A program made the position numbers and the translations under genes. From an uncultured Tenacibaculum sp. (lineage in GTDB: Bacteria > Bacteroidota > Bacteroidia > Flavobacteriales > Flavobacteriaceae): 64,000 bases of DNA. Below, piece after piece: positions 16,948 through 26,628 of this stretch (position 1 is its first letter; every line of letters begins with the position of its first letter). Below the pieces are notes generated by a model. The model saw only the letters and a list, made by a program, of their open reading frames with translations. It was not told the origin of the DNA and did no database searches. The stretch is from positions 306,710 through 370,709 of the forward strand of contig NZ_CANMAX010000004.1 of NCBI RefSeq assembly GCF_947495995.1, in the 5' to 3' direction.

Positions 16948-18696
16948 TTAATTCGTTATAAGATTACCGTTCGCTTGAACTTCTCCTGTAGGAATAGGTA
17001 AATAATCGTGTTGATTAGAACTGTAAGAACTATTGGCAACCATAAAATCTGGTCTAATTCTTTCATCAATAAATAAAGGTGCTACACCACCATTACTAAT
17101 TTGTAATACTGTTTCTTTATTTGTTTCTCTCCATGCTTCATCCGCAGCTAGTTCACTAAAAACTTCAGCAACAATTCCCCAGCGTACTAAATCATTCCAA
17201 CGATGCCCTTCAAAACATAATTCAGAAGGTCTTTCAACTCTACGTATATGCGTCATTACAGTTTCTACAGTAGGAGTAACCATTGGTAGTGTTCCATGTA
17301 CTTGTTTACTTATGTGTAATTGCGGAAAAGTTCCACCGTTGTTTGTTAAATATTGATTTAAAGTAATTACTCCAGCTCTAGATCTAATCATATCTATATA
17401 TTGCATAGCAGTATTTACATCACCGTTTAATTCTAAGATCGCTTCGGCATACATTAAGTACACATCAGCAAGTCTAATATGTCTGAAGTTTATTCCTGAT
17501 CTACCACTAAACTCAATAGCATCTTCTTTATCTTTATGATACCAGTTTGAGTGTTTTTTGATGTAAGCACTTTGACCGAATCCCCAGCCTGGTTTATCTC
17601 CAAAAGGAACATTGTAGTAATTTCCTTCACCATTTCTAGGTGCAATAGTTGCAGTTAATCGTTGAGAATGAACATTTCCTGAAGCGTTTTTAGGACTTGT
17701 AGGATCGATTTCATCATTAATCAACATTTCGTGTAAGTAGTAAGAAGCTAATAATGTATTAAAAGCATTAAAACTTAATTGTCCTGTTGCACTAGCTAAC
17801 GTAGAAGCTTCTGCACCAACACCACCAGGAAAATCATCAACGGCACCACCACCAATACCAGGAGCTAATTCGTCGTTGTATACAACTTCGAAAATAGATT
17901 CTGAATTGAATTCAGTATCATGTCTAAAATTATCAAGAATTTCTGGAGTTAAACTGTAGATTCCAGAATCGATAACCTGTCTGAAGTTTTGAGCAGCCAT
18001 AGCCCAGTCTTCTTCATATAAATACACTTTACCTAATAAAGATGTAGCAGCTCCCCAAGTAACACGACCTAAATTTTCATCAGACCAAGATTGAGGTAAA
18101 TTTGCTTTTGCGAACTCTAAATCTGGTTTAATAACAGTTTCTGTGATTTCTTGCATAGAAGATAAGTCTTTATTAAACTCACCAGTAGCAGGAACAGTGG
18201 TGTGAATGATTCCTTGTCCGTAGGTATGTGCAATTTGAAAATAAAAGAACGCTCTTAAGAAACGAGCTTGAGCTTCAATTTCTACTTTACTATTATCAGC
18301 AAACATTACCGCAGAATCAGCAGATTGTAATTCATTAATTACTTGATTTGCTCTAAATACACCTATGTATAATTCATTCCATTTATCAGTAACGTAGAAA
18401 GTTCCATCATTAAAAGTTAAATTTCTAAATTGTAATGGTCTGTACCAAGGTTCAGTACCAGCAATATCACCTCTAACCATTTGATGTTGTAAAAGTCCAC
18501 CACTTACAGATTGAAACTGTAAAGCACCATAAACAGTAGTTAAAGCAGCATTAAATTGTTCTTGAGTTTGCCAGAAAGTATCGCTTGTAATAGCATTTGG
18601 ATTTACTTCTTTTAAGAAGTCATCTTCATCACAACTTACAAAAGTAATCGCTAGTATAAGTAGTGATAATAAACTTGTTTTTTTAAATTTTTTCAT
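16948..18696 (-). CDS. susD: SusD-family outer-membrane glycan-binding lipoprotein
   Basis: The 582-residue lipoprotein has signal cleavage before Cys22 (ITFVSC-DEDDFL). The SusD/RagB fold is recognised by SDTFWQTQEQFNAALTTVYGAL near the N-terminus, TPR-like helices (ARFLRAFFYFQIAHTYG), GWGFGQSAYIKKHSNWYHKD, and FRHIRLADVYLMYAEAILELNG with CFEGHRWNDLVRWG near the C-terminus. It acts as the lid over the SusC channel and captures oligosaccharides. It begins 12 bases after susC and ends six bases before the glycan-binding lipoprotein. The substrate is most likely agarose-derived oligosaccharides, judging by the flanking hydrolases. Confidence 0.96.
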   Translation of the reverse strand: MKKFKKTSLLSLLILAITFVSCDEDDFLKEVNPNAITSDTFWQTQEQFNAALTTVYGALQFQSVSGGLLQHQMVRGDIAGTEPWYRPLQFRNLTFNDGTFYVTDKWNELYIGVFRANQVINELQSADSAVMFADNSKVEIEAQARFLRAFFYFQIAHTYGQGIIHTTVPATGEFNKDLSSMQEITETVIKPDLEFAKANLPQSWSDENLGRVTWGAATSLLGKVYLYEEDWAMAAQNFRQVIDSGIYSLTPEILDNFRHDTEFNSESIFEVVYNDELAPGIGGGAVDDFPGGVGAEASTLASATGQLSFNAFNTLLASYYLHEMLINDEIDPTSPKNASGNVHSQRLTATIAPRNGEGNYYNVPFGDKPGWGFGQSAYIKKHSNWYHKDKEDAIEFSGRSGINFRHIRLADVYLMYAEAILELNGDVNTAMQYIDMIRSRAGVITLNQYLTNNGGTFPQLHISKQVHGTLPMVTPTVETVMTHIRRVERPSELCFEGHRWNDLVRWGIVAEVFSELAADEAWRETNKETVLQISNGGVAPLFIDERIRPDFMVANSSYSSNQHDYLPIPTGEVQANGNLITN

Positions 18697-18708
18697 GATA
18701 AATATTTT

Positions 18709-21700
18709 TTAAAAACTTAACTGAACACCTAAAGAAAATTGACGAGAAACTGGGTAATCTCCACGATCAACACCTCTAGTAAAAATACCATCACCACCAA
18801 CTTCAGGATCGAAACCTGTATATCTGGTAAATGTAAAAGGGTTAACAGATGATAAATAGATTCTTGCTTTATCAATTCCTGAAGTTTCTAAACCAGGTAT
18901 GGTGTAACCAAGTGTTATATTTCTAATTCTCCAATACGTTCCATCTTCTAAAAAGAAATCAGATCTAGCTCTAACATTATTATGAAAAGCACTAATTCTA
19001 TCTGTAGGAATATCTGAATTTGGATTTTGAGGAGACCACATGTTAAATAAATCACGATGTCTTCCTTGTCCGTATGCGTGTAATTTTGCTCCGTTGTAAA
19101 TTTCTGCACCTTGAGAATAGAAGTTTTGAACGTATAAATCAAAATTTTTGTATTCAAAATTAAAGTCTAAACCAACTTCAAAATCAGTCTGACCAGAACC
19201 TTTATAAACACGATCGTTATCATCAATAACATTGTCTCCGTTTTGATCTACAAACATTAAATCTCCTAATCTAGCGCTACTATCAATTGGTAAATAAGCA
19301 TCTAATTGTTCTTGAGTTTTTATAACACCAGCATTTTCAACTAAGAAAAAAGCTCCAGCTTCTCTTCCAACAGCTAAGAAAGTAGTAAAATCAATATTTG
19401 GACCTTGAGATGTAATTGGTCTACCATTGGCAAAACCTCTTTGAATACCGTTTAAGTTTGTAACAGTATTTCTATTTCGTGTAAATGTAGATGAGATATT
19501 ATATTTTAATCCGAATTTAGTTTCATCTCGATAAGACAAAGCAAACTCGAAACCTTCATTGGTCATATCACCAGCATTAATAACTAATACATCAAAAATA
19601 CCAGCTCCACCACCAGGTTGTGCTGTTCCTGAAGAAGGCGGAAGTCGTTGCTCTAATAGCATGTCTTCTCTTCCGTTTTCATAATAATCTGCAGTAAAAG
19701 AAAGTTTGTTATCGAAGAAAGTAGCATCTATACCAATGTTTTTTGAAATTGTAGTTTCCCAACGAATATTTTCATCAACAAAACGTCTTTGTGAAAATCC
19801 AAAGTTTAAACTTTCATTTGGTCCAAAAGGATAATTAACACCAGATTCTATCACAGGAGTAAAAGCATAATTTGGAATATTTTGATTTCCAACTTCAGCC
19901 CAACTACCTCTAAGTTTTAAGCTATTAATAAAATCAACTTTAAAGAAATCCTCTTCATGAATGTTCCATCCAGCAGAGAAACCAAAGAAGTTTCCAAATC
20001 TATTTTTAGGTGCAAACCTAGAAGAACCATCTCTTCTATAACTTGCAGAAAATAAATAACGGTCATCGTAATTATACTGAACTCTTAATAATTTACCCGC
20101 CAAGGTGTTTCTTTGAATTACCTCTCTTGGTCGTGTTGCTTCAGCACCAGCACTTAAAACTTGAATATCGTTACTTGCATTTTCATCGAAAATTACTCCT
20201 GTAGCAATATCTTGACTTTCTTGTTCTTCGTAAGAAATAACACCTGTGAAATTTAAATTATGATTACCAAAGTTGGTTTTATAATTTAAAATTCCTTCAA
20301 TAGTTTCTCTTTTATTGAAAATTGAAAATCGATCTAAAAGAGCATTTTCTCTTGATGCAGTAGGATTTAACTCACCGCTAAAGTCAAACACTCGATATTG
20401 AGGACGGAACCATTTTCTTCTAAAATCCCAAGTATTTCTACCTAAGTTTAGTTTTAAATCTAATCCTTTTACTATTTCATAGCTAAAGTTAGCCGCAAGA
20501 TTTGTTGCGTTTACTTCTCTCTCATCTATATTGGTAAGATTTCGAGATAAATTACTAAATAAAATTGCGTTTCTTACAGGAATAGATACTGTATTTTGTC
20601 CGACACTAGTAACTTGACTAAGACTTGGTTGCCAGGGGTTTTGTGCAACAGCAAATTCGTATAAAGCAAAAGGTTCTTCTTCTGTATCTTCTTGTGTTAT
20701 ACCTACAGATGCGAAAGCTCTAAACTTTCCTTTCTTATAATCTGCAGTTAATCTATTAGCAATTCTTCTAAAGCTAGATTTTATAATAACACCCTCTTGA
20801 TCAAAATAAGAGCTGTTTAAATTAATTTTAAGATTATCTGTACCACCATTTAAGTTTAAACTAGCACTTTGAATTACAGCATTATTATTTTGAATGTCAC
20901 CTACAAAATCAGAATTAAAATCTAACGCATTAGGATTAAAAAAGAAAACAAGAGGTTCTTGTCCAATTGCATCTAATCTAGTGTCTTCTGCAAATAATTG
21001 TTGCGTAGTATTCATTAAAGGAGTTCCAGAAGTAATGTTTTGAATTCCTGTGTAAGCATTTACATCAATCTTCATTCTTCCATTTTTTCCCTTTTTTGTT
21101 GTAATTAAAATTACTCCGTTAGAAGCTCTAACTCCATATACAGAAGCAGATGCACCGTCTTTTAAAATATCAATAGATTCAATTTGTTCAGGCGCAATAT
21201 TTGGGTTGTCTGTGAAAGGAACACCATCAACAACATAAAGTGGTCCTAGTGCATTTGGGTTTACTGAACCTAAACCTCTAATTTGAATGTTTGCAGCCTG
21301 TCCGGGTCTACCATTAGCAGCCTGAATATTAACTCCTGCAACTTTACCTTGTAATGCACTTCCTAAATCTGGAACAGCAAGTTTCGTAATACTTTCTGCT
21401 TTTACATTAGCAACTGCACCAGTAATCTCTTTTTTACGTTGTGTACCATATCCAACAACAACTACCTCATTTAAAATATTAGCTTGAGGCTTTAAGATTA
21501 TTTTTAAGTTATTGTTTGAAGTATTAATTACAACTTCTTTACTCTTATAACCAATAAAGCTGAAGATTATCGTACTTTTTGGAGTTACTTTTATTTCATA
21601 AAAACCATCAAAATCTGTTTCTACACCTGTACTTGTACCTTTAATTATTACATTAGCTCCTGGTAAGGGATTATTTTCTTCATCCACAACCTGACCTTTT

Positions 21701-21798
21701 ACATTAATTTTTTGAGCTCCTACGTAGCCAAAAATTAGTAAAAAGAACATCGTTACTAAAGGATTTTTGAAATGAGAATATCGCAAATATCCGTCCAT
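18709..21798 (-). CDS. susC: SusC-family TonB-dependent outer-membrane oligosaccharide transporter
   Basis: The 1029-residue protein has an N-terminal signal peptide (ending near YVGAQ), a carboxypeptidase-regulatory-like domain (KGQVVDEENNPLPGANVIIKG, about residues 34-110), a plug with NEVVVVGYGTQRKKEITGAV, LYVVDGVPF and GASASVYGVRASNGVILITTKKG, then a long beta-barrel ending in RQFSLGVQLSF with the aromatic C-terminal residue. It forms the import channel with SusD. The start ATG at 21798 lies about 22 bases downstream of the transcription start implied by the -7 element at 21828-21835. No anti-sigma/TonB-signalling domain is visible at the N-terminus, so regulation is likely by the direct-repeat box upstream rather than by an ECF sigma pair. 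Confidence 0.97.
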   Translation of the reverse strand: MDGYLRYSHFKNPLVTMFFLLIFGYVGAQKINVKGQVVDEENNPLPGANVIIKGTSTGVETDFDGFYEIKVTPKSTIIFSFIGYKSKEVVINTSNNNLKIILKPQANILNEVVVVGYGTQRKKEITGAVANVKAESITKLAVPDLGSALQGKVAGVNIQAANGRPGQAANIQIRGLGSVNPNALGPLYVVDGVPFTDNPNIAPEQIESIDILKDGASASVYGVRASNGVILITTKKGKNGRMKIDVNAYTGIQNITSGTPLMNTTQQLFAEDTRLDAIGQEPLVFFFNPNALDFNSDFVGDIQNNNAVIQSASLNLNGGTDNLKINLNSSYFDQEGVIIKSSFRRIANRLTADYKKGKFRAFASVGITQEDTEEEPFALYEFAVAQNPWQPSLSQVTSVGQNTVSIPVRNAILFSNLSRNLTNIDEREVNATNLAANFSYEIVKGLDLKLNLGRNTWDFRRKWFRPQYRVFDFSGELNPTASRENALLDRFSIFNKRETIEGILNYKTNFGNHNLNFTGVISYEEQESQDIATGVIFDENASNDIQVLSAGAEATRPREVIQRNTLAGKLLRVQYNYDDRYLFSASYRRDGSSRFAPKNRFGNFFGFSAGWNIHEEDFFKVDFINSLKLRGSWAEVGNQNIPNYAFTPVIESGVNYPFGPNESLNFGFSQRRFVDENIRWETTISKNIGIDATFFDNKLSFTADYYENGREDMLLEQRLPPSSGTAQPGGGAGIFDVLVINAGDMTNEGFEFALSYRDETKFGLKYNISSTFTRNRNTVTNLNGIQRGFANGRPITSQGPNIDFTTFLAVGREAGAFFLVENAGVIKTQEQLDAYLPIDSSARLGDLMFVDQNGDNVIDDNDRVYKGSGQTDFEVGLDFNFEYKNFDLYVQNFYSQGAEIYNGAKLHAYGQGRHRDLFNMWSPQNPNSDIPTDRISAFHNNVRARSDFFLEDGTYWRIRNITLGYTIPGLETSGIDKARIYLSSVNPFTFTRYTGFDPEVGGDGIFTRGVDRGDYPVSRQFSLGVQLSF

Positions 21799-21827
21799 GT
21801 TTTTGTTTTTTTATTGATTATCGATTT

Positions 21828-21886
21828 CAAATATTGTTAAATTATAAATTGATCTCTCAAATTACCACTTGATAAAAACTTGACAA
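21828..21886 (-). promoter_or_regulatory. susC promoter with 11-bp direct-repeat regulator box
   Basis: On the minus strand, the box TTGTCAAGTTTTTATCAAGT occupies 21886-21867. It consists of two copies of a TTGTCAAG-like half site spaced by 11 bp. A -7-like AATATTTG follows at 21835-21828, 32 bp past the box, leaving a short leader before the susC ATG at 21798. The same box-to-promoter geometry is found upstream of galK, the AHG operon and the GH16 agarase, which is why I treat it as functional. Confidence 0.7.
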
Positions 21887-22237
21887 TAACGTTTTAGTTG
21901 TATAAATACTATGTTTTTGTCGGCAAATGTCAATAAAATAGCAGTATTAGCGCATAATGTAGAGTTTTTATTTTTTTAACAATAAATTTTATTATAAGGA
22001 ATTTTTGATGCCTTTTTTTGCTATTTGTTAGTTTTAAAATAACACTTTAGATAGATAATTTTCACACGAAATACAATCTGAATCTTTTTTAATATCAAAT
22101 TGAAAAAAAATCTAATATTAAATGTGAATGATTTTAACCATAATTAAACCTAAAATAAAAAATAACCGTCTCAAATTTTGAAGAAAAAATGAAACGGAAA
22201 ATTGTTTTATGAAAGTTTAAAAACGAAGAGAAATCAA
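21887..22237. other. Intergenic stretch between galM and the susC promoter
   Basis: About 350 AT-rich bases have no credible gene. A half-site-like GTTTTTGTC occurs on the plus strand near 21911, and a partly symmetrical AATAACGTTTTA with central CG near 21886-21897 could be a LacI-type operator. Neither is strong alone. No clear terminator hairpin was found after galM. Confidence 0.4.
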
Positions 22238-23248
22238 TCACAATAAAGAAAAAGTTAACACAGTTTCGTTTTTGTATTCTTTTCCTGGTTCTAAAAGTGT
22301 AGATGGAAAATTGATATTATTTGGTGTATCAGGATATTTTTGAGTTTCAAAACAAATACCCGGATAGTCTGAAAAGCTAGATCCGTTTTTAAGATTTAAA
22401 TGACCGAAATTCAAAGGAGTGTATATTACAACTGCTGGTTGGTTTGTAGAAACTTCCATTTTTATTCCTGATGCATCAGAGCTTAATATGATTTTGTTTT
22501 CATTCTGATTGAAAATGAAAGTATCATCCAATCCTTCAAAATTGTTTTCTCCAATTGTTTTTAGTTTTCTATAATCGTACTCAGTTGAGTTAACTTTTAG
22601 TAGATTTCCTGAAGGGATTAAATTTTTATCAACTTCTAAATACTGATCGCAGTTTAATCGTAATTTATGTTCTAATATTGAACCTTTTTCATTCAAATTA
22701 TAATAGTTATGATTCGTAAGATTTACATGAGTTTTTCTATCACTTACCGCAGTGTATATAATATGAACTGTATTTTTATTGGTTAAAGAAAAAGTAGCAG
22801 TAACGGTTAAATTTCCTGGATAACCTTCTTCTAAATGTTTGCTTTCATAACTTAATCTAAGTTCAGAGTGATCATCATTTTCTAGAACTTCTTTTACAGC
22901 CCACATTTTTCTGTCAAAACCATTTTTTCCACCATGCAAATGAACGTTGTAGTTATCGTGATGTAATTCATAAACTTCATCATCAATTCTGAAAGATTTA
23001 TTCGAAATGCGTCCAGCATATCTACCAACAGTACTTCCTAAATATATTCTTTCTTTTAAATAAGTTTCATCATAATATTCATCTTCAGAATGTAAACTCA
23101 GTATTGTTTCAGTAAGCTGATTATTTTTATTAGGAACCTTTAAACTAATTATAGTTGCTCCGAATGGATTAACAACTAACTCCATTCCATTTTTATTGGT
23201 AAGTTTAATCGAAGATTGGATAATTGTCGCTGTTTTTTGAATGTTCAT
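22238..23248 (-). CDS. galM: Aldose 1-epimerase (galactose mutarotase) GalM
   Basis: The 336-residue mutarotase converts beta-D-galactose to the alpha anomer that galactokinase uses. Family motifs are VNPFGATIISLKVPNK, GSTVGRYAGRISNKSF, NVHLHGGKNGFDRKMW, LTNHNYYNLN with the catalytic His, GLDDTFIF, and CFETQKYPDTPN with the catalytic Glu. No signal peptide is visible, so it is cytoplasmic. It follows the LacI gene by one base and is the last gene of the galK-galT-lacI-galM set. Beta-galactose liberated from agar by retaining enzymes would be its physiological input. Confidence 0.95.
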   Translation of the reverse strand: MNIQKTATIIQSSIKLTNKNGMELVVNPFGATIISLKVPNKNNQLTETILSLHSEDEYYDETYLKERIYLGSTVGRYAGRISNKSFRIDDEVYELHHDNYNVHLHGGKNGFDRKMWAVKEVLENDDHSELRLSYESKHLEEGYPGNLTVTATFSLTNKNTVHIIYTAVSDRKTHVNLTNHNYYNLNEKGSILEHKLRLNCDQYLEVDKNLIPSGNLLKVNSTEYDYRKLKTIGENNFEGLDDTFIFNQNENKIILSSDASGIKMEVSTNQPAVVIYTPLNFGHLNLKNGSSFSDYPGICFETQKYPDTPNNINFPSTLLEPGKEYKNETVLTFSLL

Positions 23249-23249
23249 T

Positions 23250-24263
23250 TTATAAGGATGATTGCCTTTTAATTAAATTGGTTTTTAGAATTTCATGAGA
23301 AAAATCAACTGACTTATCACTCGTGTTTTCTATCCTATTGATTAAAGTATTTAATGCTAGTTTTCCTATTTTCTCTTCGTTTTGATCTATAATAGATAAT
23401 GAAGGAATAGTATACTGAGGAACAAGTCCATCAGTAAAACCAACTACTGAAATATCTTTAGGAATTCGAAATCCGTTTTCTTGTATCACTTTTAATGTAC
23501 AAATAGCTGATAATTGATCAGAAGTAATAATTGCATCAATACTGTGTTTTTTTAAGTGAGATTTTAAAATAGAATTGAATTTTTTATACTTAGGAATTTC
23601 AATGACTAAATTTTCCTCGATTTTAAGATCTTCGTTAGCTTTTACATATCCTTCTTTTCTCAATTTTCCTACACTAGTTTGATAAATTGTAGACAAAAAA
23701 GCAATGTTTTTACAACCTTGTTGATGTAAGTACTTCGTAGTTTCATAAGTAGCCTCAAAATCATCAATAGTAATTTTGTCACAACCAATTTCATAACAAA
23801 CTCTATCGAACATTACTACCGGTAGTTTTCTCTGTTTGAAGTTTTGTAAGTGAGAAAATTCCTGCAAATCTTCTGTTTCTTGGGCTAAAGAAATAATTAC
23901 ACCATCAACACTACCATTTAGTAAAATAGAAACACCTTCAATCTCTTTCTCAATAGTATCGTTTGATAAAATGATTAGAATTTTATAATTCCTTTTAGTA
24001 GCTTCATCTTCAATTGCTCTAATCACTTTTGCGAAAAAATCACTTTCAATATTAGGTAAAATAACACCTATACGTTTTGTAGCGTTAGATTTTAAACTTC
24101 TAGCAATATCATTAGGAATATAGTTTAAAGATTTTGCTACACTAATTACATTATCTTTAGTTTGTTGACTTATTTCATGACTATCATTTAAAGCTTTAGA
24201 TACAGTTGAGGCAGAAACATTTAAAATTTTAGCAATGTCTTTAAGCGTAACTTGATTACTCAT
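23250..24263 (-). CDS. LacI-family transcriptional regulator
   Basis: The 337-residue protein has an N-terminal helix-turn-helix (LKDIAKILNVSASTVSKALND, residues 7-27), a hinge-helix segment (YIPNDIARSLKS) and a periplasmic-binding-protein-like sensor domain (KRIGVILPNIESDFFAKVIRAIEDEA onward, VVMFDRV, IITSDQLSAI, DISVVGFTDG, SIIDQNEEKIGKLA). It lies inside the gal operon, seven bases from galT and one base from galM, so it probably responds to galactose or a related sugar from agar and controls this operon and perhaps the adjacent SusCD genes. The effector is not determined by the sequence. Confidence 0.93.
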   Translation of the reverse strand: MSNQVTLKDIAKILNVSASTVSKALNDSHEISQQTKDNVISVAKSLNYIPNDIARSLKSNATKRIGVILPNIESDFFAKVIRAIEDEATKRNYKILIILSNDTIEKEIEGVSILLNGSVDGVIISLAQETEDLQEFSHLQNFKQRKLPVVMFDRVCYEIGCDKITIDDFEATYETTKYLHQQGCKNIAFLSTIYQTSVGKLRKEGYVKANEDLKIEENLVIEIPKYKKFNSILKSHLKKHSIDAIITSDQLSAICTLKVIQENGFRIPKDISVVGFTDGLVPQYTIPSLSIIDQNEEKIGKLALNTLINRIENTSDKSVDFSHEILKTNLIKRQSSL

Positions 24264-24269
24264 CTGTTT

Positions 24270-25298
24270 TTATAAACTATAATGTTTATTACTCAATTCT
24301 TTTAATGTATTTGCGGCTTGTTCTGCAGAAATATCTCTTTGCGGATTAGCAAACATCTCATAACCAACCATAAACTTTTTAACTTCAGCAGATCTTAATA
24401 ACGGCGGATAAAAAGACATGTGGAAATGCCATTCAGGATGCGCTTTATCTGTCGGGCTCTGATGAATTCCAGATGAATAAGGAAAAGAAGTTTCAAATAA
24501 ATTATCGTATCGAATGGTTACTTCTTTAATTATTTTAGCGAATGAAATTTCTTCTTCTGAATTGAGTTCTTTAATACTACTGTAATGTTGTATTGGAGCG
24601 ATCATAACTTCATATGGCCACACTGCCCAAAACGGAACTAATGCAACAAAATGTTCGTTTTTTGCAATAATTCGTTCATCTAATTTTAACTCTTTTTGAA
24701 TATAACTTTCAAGTAAACTCTTTCCTGTTTTGTTATAATATTTTAACTGTTGTTCTTGTTTTTTAAGAACGATTTCAGGAATTGAATTTTGTGCCCAAAT
24801 TTGTCCATGAGAATGCGGATTACTACATCCCATTATAGCACCTTTGTTTTCAAATATTTGAACATGGTTGATTTTTTTCAGACTACCTAATTCAGTATAT
24901 TCTTCTTTCCATAATTGTACAACTTTGGTAATATCTTCAACTTTCATCAAAGGAAGTGTCAAAGAATGATTAGGAGAGAAACAAACAACTTTACAAATCC
25001 CAGATTCTGTTTTAGCTTTTAACATATCATCTTCAAAAACTTCTTCTGCAACATCTTGTTGTAATGCTGCAAAATCGTTCGTAAAAACAAATGTAGAATC
25101 GTAGTTCGGGTTTATCTCTCCATTAGCTCTAGTATTACCAGGACATAAATAACAGTCTGGATCGTAATCGATTTTAGGTAATGCTGCTGGAGTGTCTTTT
25201 TTTCCTTGCCATGGTCTTTTAGTTCTGTGTGGAGAAACCAAAACCCATTCGTCAGTTAAAATATTGTATCTTCTGTGTGATTGTTCGTATATTTTCAT
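24270..25298 (-). CDS. galT: Galactose-1-phosphate uridylyltransferase GalT
   Basis: The 342-residue enzyme exchanges galactose-1-phosphate with UDP-glucose. It has the zinc-binding CYLCPGN pair of cysteines near residues 50-56, NPHSHGQIWA carrying the catalytic His-x-His of the nucleotidyl-histidine intermediate, and HPEWHFHMSFYPP in the C-terminal half. Residues FTNDFAAL and KVVCFSPNHSLTLP are also typical. It starts with an ATGA overlap on the galK stop, so the two are translationally coupled. Cytoplasmic. Confidence 0.97.
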   Translation of the reverse strand: MKIYEQSHRRYNILTDEWVLVSPHRTKRPWQGKKDTPAALPKIDYDPDCYLCPGNTRANGEINPNYDSTFVFTNDFAALQQDVAEEVFEDDMLKAKTESGICKVVCFSPNHSLTLPLMKVEDITKVVQLWKEEYTELGSLKKINHVQIFENKGAIMGCSNPHSHGQIWAQNSIPEIVLKKQEQQLKYYNKTGKSLLESYIQKELKLDERIIAKNEHFVALVPFWAVWPYEVMIAPIQHYSSIKELNSEEEISFAKIIKEVTIRYDNLFETSFPYSSGIHQSPTDKAHPEWHFHMSFYPPLLRSAEVKKFMVGYEMFANPQRDISAEQAANTLKELSNKHYSL

Positions 25299-26419
25299 GA
25301 TTGTTTTTTTACACCATCACCAATGTGAATAGCAATTGGAGTTAAGTCAATAGAAAATTGATTTCTATATGCGTTTGAAATTTCTTCAATAAGATCCTCA
25401 ACAAAATCTTTATGAATAAGGTTTATTGTACATCCACCGAAACCACCGCCCATCATTCTAGCACCTAAAATTTGATCAAACTTTTTAGTATATTCCACCA
25501 AGAAATCTAATTCTTCACAGCTTACTTCATACAAAGTGCTTAAACCTTCGTGAGACTTGTATAAAAGTTCTCCTAAAGTATTAAGATCTTTTCTACTAAT
25601 AGCTTCTACGGCTTTAAGTGTTCGTTGGTTTTCTTTAGAAATGTAAAACGCTCTGTTGTATATTTTTTCTGGAAGTAAGTTTTTAAACTCTTTAACTACT
25701 TCTGGTTTAACATCACACAAATAATCAAGATCGTCATACTTTGCACCAATAGTTTTCATGGCAATTTCACATTCGCTTCTTCTAACATTATATTCACTAG
25801 TGGCTAAATTGTGAGATACGTTGGTGTTTAGTAAAACTAATTTATAATCACCGAAGTCTACTTTTATAGTTTCGTGTTCACTTGTTTTGCAATTCAGTAA
25901 TAATAAATGATCTTTTTTACCTTTTACAACAGTAAACTGATCCATAATACCACATTTAGTACCAACCATTGTGTGCTCGGCATCTTTAGATAAATTAATG
26001 ATTTCTGCATCAGTTAAACCGATATTAAAAAGTTCATTTAGACCTTTAGCAATACCACATTCTAAAGCGGCAGAAGAACTAACACCAGAACCTAAAGGTA
26101 AGTTGCTGTCGATATAACAATTGAAACCTTGAACAGATTTTGGTTTTAGAACATTTATATAATAAATAACACCGATAATATAGTTATGCCATTCTATATT
26201 ACTGCGATTAAGGTTTGCTAAATCAATTGTAAATTGACTGTCGATATTTTTAGAATACACAGTAACATTATTACTGTTATTTTTTTTAAATTTAAGAGTG
26301 ATTACTTTATCAATTGCCGCAGGCAATGCATGTCCACCATTATAATCTACATGTTCTCCAATTAAGTTAATTCTTCCTGGAGATTTTATCACGAGATCAT
26401 AAGAATCATTTTTATTCAT
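25295..26419 (-). CDS. galK: Galactokinase GalK
   Basis: The 374-residue GHMP kinase phosphorylates alpha-D-galactose at C1. It has the galactokinase signature GRINLIGEHVDYNGGHALPAAI near residues 14-35 (shown in the segments GRINLIGEHVDYN and GGHALPAAI), the ATP-binding LPLGSGVSSSAALECG loop, and the C-terminal MMGGGFGGCTINL motif. It is the first gene of the gal operon and reads from a regulator box at 26496-26515 with a -7 element at 26458-26465, leaving a leader of about 30 bases. This promoter is divergent from the TPR/HTH regulator gene. Confidence 0.97.
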   Translation of the reverse strand: MNKNDSYDLVIKSPGRINLIGEHVDYNGGHALPAAIDKVITLKFKKNNSNNVTVYSKNIDSQFTIDLANLNRSNIEWHNYIIGVIYYINVLKPKSVQGFNCYIDSNLPLGSGVSSSAALECGIAKGLNELFNIGLTDAEIINLSKDAEHTMVGTKCGIMDQFTVVKGKKDHLLLLNCKTSEHETIKVDFGDYKLVLLNTNVSHNLATSEYNVRRSECEIAMKTIGAKYDDLDYLCDVKPEVVKEFKNLLPEKIYNRAFYISKENQRTLKAVEAISRKDLNTLGELLYKSHEGLSTLYEVSCEELDFLVEYTKKFDQILGARMMGGGFGGCTINLIHKDFVEDLIEEISNAYRNQFSIDLTPIAIHIGDGVKKQS

Positions 26420-26457
26420 AATAAAAGAAAAGTTTTAAAACACAGAAATGTGTTAAG

Positions 26458-26515
26458 TAAATATATGTCAAGGAGGTTGTAGTAGTAAAAAAATAACTTG
26501 ACAAAAACTTGACAA
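26458..26515 (-). promoter_or_regulatory. galK promoter with direct-repeat regulator box
   Basis: The best copy of the box is here. On the minus strand TTGTCAAGTTTTTGTCAAGT covers 26515-26496, two identical half sites 11 bp apart. TATATTTA, a -7-like TAnnTTTG variant, follows at 26465-26458, 31 bp beyond the box. A third half site TGTCAAG lies on the plus strand at 26467-26473. The divergent TPR/HTH regulator gene begins at 26629, so this site could also affect that gene. Confidence 0.75.
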
Positions 26516-26628
26516 ACACCTATTAATCCATTGTAAAATAATGAACAACGCCTTTTTGGTAGTTTTTTTGATCCAGTTTTATTATTAATATTGTTTAGCA
26601 AATTAACTTTTCAAAGAATACAATAGTC

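Noticed and set aside
21886..21897. Palindrome with central CG as a definite LacI operator
   Set aside because: Symmetry holds for only part of the arms and no second convincing copy was found near galK.
21867..26515. Direct repeats interpreted as a CRISPR array or transposon ends
   Set aside because: They are single 20-bp sites in separate promoters, with no spacers, leader, cas genes or transposase.
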